Source: Lindgomyces ingoldianus (Eukaryota; Ascomycota; Dothideomycetes; Pleosporales; Lindgomycetaceae). Taken from it: DNA of 64,000 nt. A program made the position numbers and the translations under genes. Positions 55,408-64,000 of this stretch are shown one piece after another (the first letter of the stretch is position 1; the number at the start of each line of letters is the position of its first letter). The stretch is taken from assembly GCF_010093535.1 (NCBI RefSeq), contig NW_022985211.1, forward strand, positions 296,754-360,753, written 5' to 3'. The notes beneath the pieces are model-generated. The model saw only the letters and a program-made list of their open reading frames with translations, was not told where the DNA came from and searched no databases.

Positions 55408-58400
55408 GTACCTCCCCCCTTATTAGGAAGGAAATCCTTTACATTAGTAGTTCTAGCATTAGGTTGTCTTTATTAGGGTATAGGTTTAGTTTAGATAGGT
55501 ATTAGGCATAGAATTAGGTTACTGTAGAGTTCTTTTATAGGGCTTTTATAGGTTCCTACAACAGTTTGTTGTATTTAGTCTATTTTATAAAGTATTTATA
55601 GATATGTTTTTTTTTATTAAACTAAATCTATTTAATATCTTTTATAACATATTCTAGTTTGTTATTTATAATAACAGGTTTAAGTAGCAGGTTTAGCTGT
55701 CTAGGTAGATAGTTAGATTTAGAGGCTACTTAGCGCAGCAACAATACGTGGAACACAGGGTGTATCTTTATGCTGTTAGGTAGGATTAATTAGTAAGCAT
55801 GTAATAAAACTATATAAGCTACTATAAAAAGGCTAAGGTTTTTCTAATTAAGTTTTTTTAATTATTAGTTTATTTAGATATTTCTAGCGTCTAGGTAAAC
55901 TTTTTTGCTAGCTGCATACATAGAAGTAGGGGTTTAAGATTAGTTTATGTACTCTTGTTAAAAAGCTTAAGCTTATATAAGCTTTTTATAAATATATTTA
56001 AATATATTTTAAATTTTATTAATAAGTTTATTTACATCTATTACTTATATAAATTAATTAGTTAGTTAGGAGGTATTTATAAGTAGTTTAAATCTTATTT
56101 AAAGGTAGTATCTATAGTTTACTAAGAACAAGAATACTTATATTAATTTAGATGTTATGTTATTAACTTTAAACTATGCTGTAGCTAACTATTTTACCTA
56201 GTTATCCTGCTAGTAGTTTATGTACACTTATAGGACTTATTTTATTATAGCATTTATGTTCTTAGTCTAGCTGTTAGTCTCTAGGTAAAAAGCTATAGAT
56301 AGATAGAGGATAATTTAGAGCTATTTATAGAGTTTATTCTAGAAGGCTAAGACAAACTACATACCTCTGTCTAATATAATTATGTTAGGTAGGCTATAGT
56401 AAACTTATATGTATTAGTAGAATAACTAGGCTATATTAGGGGCAGTTATAAAGAAACATAGTATTAAGTGTTAATACTTAGTTAAGTAATTAACAACTAC
56501 TATAATATTTATGTACCCTTTAGATAGAGGTAGGTTTATAATAAAATTAATTAATATATCTTTTTAAGCTTGTTTAAGAATTAAAAGCAGTTTAAGTAGG
56601 CTATTATACCTTTTTTAAGAAGCCTTTGCTTTACAGCAAGTATAGCAACATAATATGTATTAGCGTACAGTATAGAACATGTAGGGCTAGTAGTACTCTC
56701 TTTATAGTAGGTTAAGAGTCTTTTCTCTGCCTAGGTGTCTTTTAATAAGTAAGTTGTGTATAATTTAAAGTAGTTTAATTCTTTGTTTATTAAAATTAAA
56801 AATTATAAGTTAGTTATAGTAATATAGCTTACTATTTTAGTTTTTATAGTTAGCTAGTGTTACCTTCTTTAACTAACTAGCGCTGTTTTAGAGCAGGTCT
56901 AAGGTTTTTTAAATAAATTTATTATTTAAATACTTATTAGTAATAATTTAATTAATTATTTAATCTATTTTATTAAAGTTAAGGTCTAAAAATAGCTTAA
57001 GTTAAAGTAAAGTTTAGTGTTAAGCCTTTTACACTTCTTTCTAAGCAGGGATGTCTTAGGATTGCTTTATAAGGGCATTTAGTTTCCCTTTGTTTTAACT
57101 AGAATAATAAGTAATTTTAAAATTAAAATAAAATAAGTATTTAGACTAATAAGCTTATTAGTAGCTAAGTTATTTTATAGTTATAAAGTACTGTAAGTTC
57201 TTATAGTTAAATAGGACCTATATTAGATGCGCTGCACTTTCTAGTTTAGGTTGCTATTATTTAAAGCAGTGTACTATAGTAAGTAATTTTTTATTATAGA
57301 TCTTATAATTACCTTCTGCAAGACTTATTCTTTTTAAAAAGTATGTAATAGGCCTAATAGTCTTATCTAGCTTAGTCTAGGAGAGAACTTCTGCTACTAT
57401 ATAGTCTAAGGCATTAGCTTCTATAAGTATTAGTAGTTTAAAGTTAAAGTAGTAGAGTATTAAAGCTTTAGTAAAGGCTTTCTTTAGCTAGTTAAAAGAC
57501 TATTAGTAATTTAAGTTAAAGTTAAATTAAACCTCTTTCTTAGTAAGTGTAATTATAAGGCTTACTAACTATAAAAAGTTATTAATAAATTATTAGTAAA
57601 AGTTAGTAAATTTTATAAAAGCTTAAATATCTTTTATGTTCTTTAAGTATTACTAATCTAGCATAGTCTAAACCTTAATAGGGTCTATTTAAATGCTATC
57701 TATAAAGATTATATATTCTAAATACATAACCTTTAATTAGTAGAACTTATATTTATCTATGTTAAGTTACAGACCTACTTCTTCTATAGCCTTTAGCACT
57801 AGGCGTACATGCTGTTTATGCTCTAAAAGGCTATTACTATAGATTAGAATATTATTAATATACATAGTGCAAAACACATCTAAGTAGGGTTAGAGTAAGT
57901 TGTTTATAAAATATTAAAAAGTACTAAGCGTGTTAGCTAAGCTAAAGGGTATTACTAGGTACTTAAATAGTCTATATTAGGTCTAAAACACTGTTAGCTA
58001 CTTATTACCTTTTACTATTTTTAGCTTATTAAAGGCAGCAATAATATCTAACTTTATAAAATACTTTACTTTACTTAGTTAGCTTAGAGTTTCTTATAAA
58101 AAAGAAATTAAGTATTAGTTTTTAATAGTAATAGCATTTAGTCTTTAGTAGTTAACATAGAATTAAAGCCTACCCCTAAGTTTTTTTATAAATAGTATAA
58201 GTAACACTACTAGTAAAAAGCTAGCTTAAATAAACCTTTTTTTTAAGTTTTTATTAAGGTATTTTTAGAGCACTTTTAATTTATTTAGCAACATTTTATA
58301 TAGTAGCCTATAACTAGGTTATTTGCTAGGCTTAAAAGTTATTTAGTAATTATATAAATGTTATATTAAAAGCTTATTAAACTTATTTTAAAAAAAAATA

Positions 58401-60436
58401 TATAATAAGTTATAGTAGTTTTAAGAGACTATTATTTTTAAGTTAGTATGTTTTTAGAAAGCTAAAGCTTAGTCTATATTAGAAATTATAACTATGTAGA
58501 TTTTATAATCTAGTTGTTAAGCTAGGGTTATAAATAAGGTAGGTCTTATATAGTAGATGTCTATCTGCTGTTTAAGTCCTAGTTTATGTTTAAATTAAGT
58601 AAGTAAAAGTTTCTAAAAGGCTTTTTTTTCTTTAAGTTTAAGCAGTTATTAAATTATTTTATATAGCTTATCTTAGTAAAAGGCCTAGCTTATTAGCCTT
58701 ACTTAAGTAGTTCTTTTTTAAGTTATTAAAAAGTAGGTCTAGAAACCTTCTGTATTAAGTGCTATTTAGGTGTTATTTAAGTGTAAGTGTAAGCATATAT
58801 TTTAGCATTAAAAAGAGTTAAAGTTTAGAACTTACTTTTAGTAATTAAAAGTAACTTTATGCTAATATAGCTATAGTTATTCTAGGATTAAGTTATAACA
58901 TTCTATATTTATTACATAGAGCTTAATCTGCTCCTTATAGTGTTAGTAAGTAATTATAATAGTTATAGTATAAAAAATAAAACCTTTTTTAAGTTATTTT
59001 CTATTAAATCTAGTTAAGTAAATTATTTAGGTAAGTAGTGTTAATTAAAAATTTAGTTTACATGCTAGTTTTTTATTAATATAACCTATACTATTTGCTC
59101 CTAAGTTAATAAAAGCCTATATTAAAGCTAATATAGTTTTTTATTATAAATATATAAGAATATTAACTTAGTACTTCTAGTTATTAGTAGGGGACTTAGC
59201 CTATAAGTTAGTAAAGATCTAGTGTTAAATTAGTCTTAAAGGGCAACTTAGCCCTAGAACAAGCCTTTTTATAGGCTCCTACTACTATAGCTGCAGCTAT
59301 GTTAAAAGTAGTAAAAAGGATTAAGGCTTAAATATAAGTTAAAGCCTTTATAAAAATAAAATTAAAATAGTAAAAATCTTTAATAAGTGCTAGCAGCGCT
59401 ACTTGCGTAAACTTAAAAAAGAAAAATAAAGTAGTTTTAAAAAATATAACTATGCTTACTACACTTAAAGTATTAACTTTTTTTTTTATAATTTTTACAC
59501 TTTCTAAAACTAACTAGAGCATAATTTAAATTAATTTTTATTATATTAAGGTCCTTATTTATAACTGCGCTAGTTTAGGGGTGTATTAGGGCTTGTACAG
59601 GGAGGAACCTTATGTTATTATTATAGGTAGCAATTAAGTTTACATACATGTTAAGGTTGTTTAGGAGGGGTTCTCTTACTATAGCGCGTTACAGTTTAGT
59701 TAAGAGGGAGTTATATAAAGCTATAATTAGACCTATTTTATTTAGGCCTATATTAAATGCAAGTTAGCAGAACTTAGTAAAGTGTAAAGTAAAGCTTTTT
59801 TTTTTTTATTATAAAGTGTTTAAGTAACTAAGGGCTGTTAACTTTTTATTTAAGTCTCTATAAGTTACTTATAAAAACACTATAAATTAATTTAAGTTAA
59901 TAATATTTTTATTTATTAGTAAGTTAATTAAGGCTGTTATGTTATAGTTAAGTTAAAAGTAGGCATATAGTAACTAAAAGCGTTTAAAGAGGAATTAGTT
60001 TATGTTTCCTTTAAGTTTATATTAAAGCTTATATAGAAAGAAAAGTAGGTCTTTTTATTTTCTATTAAATAGTAGGGGATTAAGGAGTTAGTTAGATTTT
60101 ATTACTAAGTTAGAAAAGTTATAAGTTATAAGCAGTGTTAAGCAGAAAAAAGTTAAGCTATCTCTAGACTTCTAAGTAAGCTTTAAGGCTAGTAAGTTCT
60201 TAATTCTTACTACTATAATAAAAGTTAAGGCAGAAATAGACTACTTAATAATATAAAGCTGTTCTTTAAAGTTTTTTTAAAAAGCTTTAAAGCTTATAAT
60301 GTAGCAGCTTTTCTATAAAGTAAGTGCTTTTTAAAAAGCTTTTTAGCTTACTCTAATAGCTTAAAGTTATGTAAGTACTAAGCTTATTAGATTAGATTTA
60401 GAAGCTATTCTTAGCTAAAGTTTTAACACAACATAA

Positions 60437-60754
60437 TGTTATAATTATGCACAAGTAAGGTTATAGAGCTTTATAGAGGTCTAGTTTAATTACTACATAA
60501 GGTATTATAGTAAGTACAAGACATTATGTAAGAAATAAAAAAGTTTAGAAGAAAATTAGTAATTAAATACTTAGCTTAAAAGTCTAAGCGCTTTAGGTAT
60601 AAATTAAGCCTATTCTAGGTTTAGTTAGTGTTAAGGCAGTTTATGCTTAAGTTTATGTCTGTGTTGTGTTGTGTTTGTGTTAGACGTGCACTAATAATAC
60701 TCTAGTACACGTCCAATACAGTTATGTCTGGGATCCGGGGAGGATACCGTGACA
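60437..60754 (-). repeat. 5' LTR of chromovirus copy 2
   Basis: 318 bp. The inner (left) end is RIP-mutated (TGTTATAATTATGCACAAG), the outer right end unmutated. Confidence 0.88.
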
Positions 60755-60880
60755 GCTTTAAAGTAGCTTATAATGCTATAATTACTTTTAGTAATATTTA
60801 AAAAAGTTTTAAAGCACTAAATTAGTTTTGTTTAACCTATAATAAGTTATAATAAGCTTTAATATAAAGTTACTATCTGT
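60755..60880 (+). repeat. Fragment of the Tc1/mariner-type element
   Basis: Continues the sequence interrupted by the chromovirus and matches about 18140-18275 of the copy at 11341-18875. It ends abruptly at a GC-rich island. Confidence 0.55.
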
Positions 60881-61060
60881 ACGCAGCAGCAACGTCACGG
60901 CCTGGATACACGCTATCGCGCACGAGCAGGATCACGTATCTATGTCACATGATGCTCGTGCGCGAACCTCTGTGCCCAAACATCTAGATATTCCTCTTTT
61001 CCTCTGTACAGAGGAAAAGACAGAGTAATAGGACTAGAAACATGTTGCCCTTACTCTACC
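60881..61060. other. Unmutated GC-rich island with two strong dyads
   Basis: An island of normal composition between RIP-mutated blocks. It holds a hairpin with perfect 12-bp arms (CGCGCACGAGCA at 60917-60928, TGCTCGTGCGCG at 60953-60964) and a perfect 26-bp palindrome at 60995-61020 (half-site TCTTTTCCTCTGT). No reading frame of note. Confidence 0.6.
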
Positions 61061-61792
61061 TACTCTGTACACTACTTTTACTTTTACTACTTAAGTGCTT
61101 ATACTATAAGCAGCTAGCTAAAAGAGCTTATTTAACACTAATTAGTAGTTAATTTAATTAACTATAAATTAGTAAAAGTAATAATAAAGTACTTACACTT
61201 TATACAGTACTTTATTTTATTACCTATTTTTAAAGATAGTAGATTAATTCTTTATATTATATAGTAAGCTCTGCTACTATACAAAGTAAGAAAAAAATAG
61301 TATAAACTAATTAAAGCTGCATAACCTAGCAGCTAAATAATAACAGCAGTACTTCTATAATCTACTAAAAAAGTAATTAACTATACTACTATAATAAAAT
61401 TTTACTAGTAACTAACAACTCTATGTAATAATAGAAAGAATAAAAAATAATTTTTATTATATAAATAACTTATAAAAGACATAAGGATATTAGAGGTAAC
61501 ACTATAAAATAAGACTAGCCTAAAGTACTAGAGTAATAAAATTAATATATTAAAGGCTTTAATAAGCCTATAAATTTAATTATATATAAGTTATATAATT
61601 ACTAATCTATATATAATAACTTAAAAAGGCAGTACTTTTTTAAGTTTATATATAAAAGATTTTAAAAATAAATACTATAAAACCTTTTAGCACTTAGCTG
61701 CGCGTTTAAAAGAGAGCTTATATTAGTGCTAAAAAATAAAAAAATTACACTATAGCTAAATAATAAAAGTACCTAAGCCTAGAAATTATATA
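61061..61792. other. AT-rich RIP-mutated DNA, no gene
   Basis: No recognisable element ends or protein remnant. Confidence 0.55.
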
Positions 61793-62892
61793 ACGTACTT
61801 TATAGGCGAGTTGCTCACACACCTAAGTTGCTTACTTTTGCCAAGACCCTACTAAACTACCCTTCCTACACTAATGCATTCCCCACAACACTACTTAGAC
61901 GCGCTAAAAGAACATTAGATATAGCTTACGCTCTAAGCTTTTAAATAAGACATAAAACTCTTAAAGAAATGTGCTATAGCTATATGCAAAGTCCTATAAA
62001 AGACAATAAATAACTACAGCGCTAGACAACCTTTACAAGCTAATTCTACAGCTAAATTATAGAGGCTAGGCAATAAAAAGAAGCAGGTGATTGTTAAGAC
62101 TATACTTAAGCTATATGCGCAAGGAATTTCCCCTTAGATAGCATTTATAGCTAATATAGCTAATTCTTTGCGCGCTAAGCGTAATCTAGGCTATGTTTGC
62201 ATAAACTAGCCTAGTATGTTTGTAAAGCGTTATTTAGAGCTTAAAGTAATGTTTAAGTGTAAGTATAACTATAAGAGAGCCTTTTATAAGAGTCCTAGAG
62301 TAATTTAGAGCAGGTTTAGCCTTATAGAGAATATTAAAGCTAAGTATAGCATCTAGGATAATAACATGTATAACTTTAGTAAGATAAAGTTTATAATTAG
62401 CTAAATATCTCTTAACTATACTTGCGCTTAAAACTTTACTTTAAGCTCTAAATAACGCTTTATAAATGTACTAGGCTAGTTTATGCAAACATAGCCTAGA
62501 TTACGCTTAGCGCGCAAAGAATTAGCTATATTAGCTATAAATGCTATCTAAGAGGAAATTCCTTGCGCATATAGCTTAAGTATAGTCTTAATAATCACCT
62601 ACTTCTTTTTATTACCTAGCCTTTGTAATTTAGCTGTAGAATTAGCTTATAAAGGTTGTCTAGCGCTGTAGTTATTTATTATTTTTTATAAAACCTTACA
62701 CATAGCTATAGCACATTTCTTTAAAAGTTTTATGTTTTATTTAAAAGCTTAGAGTGTAAGCTGTATCTAACATTCTTTTAGCGCGTCTAAGTAGTGTTGT
62801 AGGGAATGCATTAGTGTAGGAAGAGTGGTTTAGTAGGGTCTTGGCAAGAGTAAGCGACTTAGGTGTGTGAGCAACTCGCCCATGAAGTACGT
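61793..62892. mobile_element. Palindromic (fold-back) element, copy 3, least mutated
   Basis: 1,100 bp, left end ACGTACTTTATAGGCGAG, right end ..GAAGTACGT, TA on both sides (61791-61792, 62893-62894). Inverted arms of about 500 bp each. It keeps more CpA/CpG than the other two copies, so it is probably the youngest. Confidence 0.8.
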
Positions 62893-64000
62893 TAATATAG
62901 TATAAAAAAAGTAATTACTTTTAAAAAACTTTATACATAACCTTTATTACTATATAAAGCTCTATATAAAAGCAGGCTAAACATAATGCTGCTAATAACA
63001 CTAAATATACTAGTATTACCTGCTCTTACACCTTAGCTAGCACTACACTAATTACTATACAAACAATACATGCCACCCTACCTAACGCCTGCTCCACAAC
63101 CTTAATTATACACACTACTGCCTATAGTAGTGTATACACTACTAATACTACTTATATAATCTATACTATATTATAACTTATATAAACTTTTACTTTAAAA
63201 AGAAACTGTTAAAAAAAACTTTTCTTAAATAAAATTATATAATTTTAAAAAGTATAAAAAAAATAATAACTAACATAGTCTACAAGCAAATGTTTAACAC
63301 AAGCAAGTGTTCTGTCCTACTACTAAATTTAACTTTAAAGACTATTAATTTAACAACATAAAAATATAACTACTATATAAAATAAACTACTATAAAATTA
63401 TTTAATATCCTTACATGTACAAGAGTTATGCCTAGGCTTATTGCAGCGCTTGCAGCGCTTGCAGCGCTGTACACGCGCTGCGCTGCTTTTAGCAGTTAAC
63501 TTTTTCTAAGGCATTTTGCTACCTCTTACTATACTAGTAAGCTTTTAAGTACTTAACTTAAAGCCTTAATAACTTATTAAAGTTTTTTTTTTCTAAATTT
63601 ACTTTTTTTTACACTGCTTACACTTTGTAGCTGCCTTACAAGCCCTCTTTAGAGTAGCTGCTTAATTATGCTATAGAATAGCAATATAAGCTATTTTAGT
63701 AGCGCTCTTACTTAGCTACTTTACTAGATTAAGCATAGTAAAAAAAATAAATTCTAATGCTTTTAAATTTAATTATATAGTAGAGTTAACTAAGCCTTAA
63801 CCTTATAAAAATTACTAGGTGTTTAAGCCTTCTAGGCAGTATTTAGTAGTAGAGTAGCTAGCTAATTAGGTAGCTGTATATTAAGCTTTAAGAGCACTAG
63901 CTTTAAGTTAAATAGGACTAGTCCTATAGCTCTAAAGCCTACGCAGATATTATTTATTATAATTAAGCAACTAAATGCTGCTTTAAAAGCTAGTAAAAAG
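62893..64000. other. AT-rich RIP-mutated DNA with a small GC-rich repeat
   Basis: No gene seen. Three perfect tandem copies of TGCAGCGCT lie at 63442-63468, followed by a GC-rich run (GTACACGCGCTGCGCTGC). The surroundings are repeat-like and mutated. The window ends inside this block. Confidence 0.5.

Larger units (their letters stand above)
55090..60754 (-). mobile_element. Chromovirus, second copy, minus orientation
   Basis: 5,665 bp with 318-bp LTRs at 55090-55407 and 60437-60754, flanked by the perfect 5-bp duplication GCTTT (55085-55089 and 60755-60759). It is the same family and length as 11728-17391 but inverted. The pol remnant reads on the minus strand. Inner sequence is RIP-mutated and the outer roughly 100 bases of each LTR are intact (CACGATTGTGCACGAG; GGATCCGGGGAGGATACC). 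Confidence 0.9.

Overview
The window looks like chromosomal DNA of a filamentous ascomycete (Pezizomycotina). Protein genes carry short introns (about 56-125 nt where I could place them) with GT..AG ends. Two Zn2Cys6 regulators, a HET-domain relic, a non-reducing polyketide synthase and repeats scarred by repeat-induced point mutation (RIP) all point the same way. I cannot name the species from the sequence.

Layout. Bases 1 to about 21,160 are a stack of nested, very AT-rich, RIP-mutated transposons. Near-identical 43-bp inverted repeats lie at 1-43 and 20906-20948. Between them are a Tc1/mariner-superfamily element (578-2440), a pair of unmutated LTR-like repeats (2652-3536) and a minus-strand Ty3/gypsy element (3637-20141). 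The gypsy element has itself been invaded by a GC-rich island (9059-9268), a 1.1-kb palindromic element (10077-11175) and a second Tc1/mariner-type element (11341-18875). That last element is split by a plus-strand chromovirus (11728-17391). From about 21.2 to 51.2 kb the base composition is normal and genes are intact. From 51.2 kb to the end the repeats return: another copy of the Tc1/mariner-type element, a Tc1-like insertion, two more palindromic elements, and a minus-strand copy of the same chromovirus.

Gene island. From left to right: a Zn2Cys6 regulator (-), a secreted PAF-acetylhydrolase-like lipase (+), a dead HET fragment (-), an AflR-type Zn2Cys6 regulator (+), a 14-TM-type MFS exporter with 10 exons (+), a non-reducing PKS of about 2,581 aa (-), a P450 (+), a second P450 (-), an ACMSD-type amidohydrolase (+), an extended SDR (-) and a VOC/glyoxalase-fold protein (+). 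Three of the intergenic gaps are divergent promoters (PKS/P450, P450/amidohydrolase, SDR/VOC).

How they may work together (inference). The PKS (SAT-KS-AT-PT-ACP-ACP-CMeT-esterase) should make a C-methylated aromatic acid of the orsellinate type. The amidohydrolase is a candidate to decarboxylate it, the two P450s to hydroxylate or oxidise it, and the SDR and VOC protein to reduce and rearrange or open the oxidised ring. The MFS protein would export the product and the AflR-like protein would switch the set on. I do not recognise the exact product. The cluster stops within about 60 bp of the right-hand repeat block, so it sits as an island between two RIP-mutated blocks.
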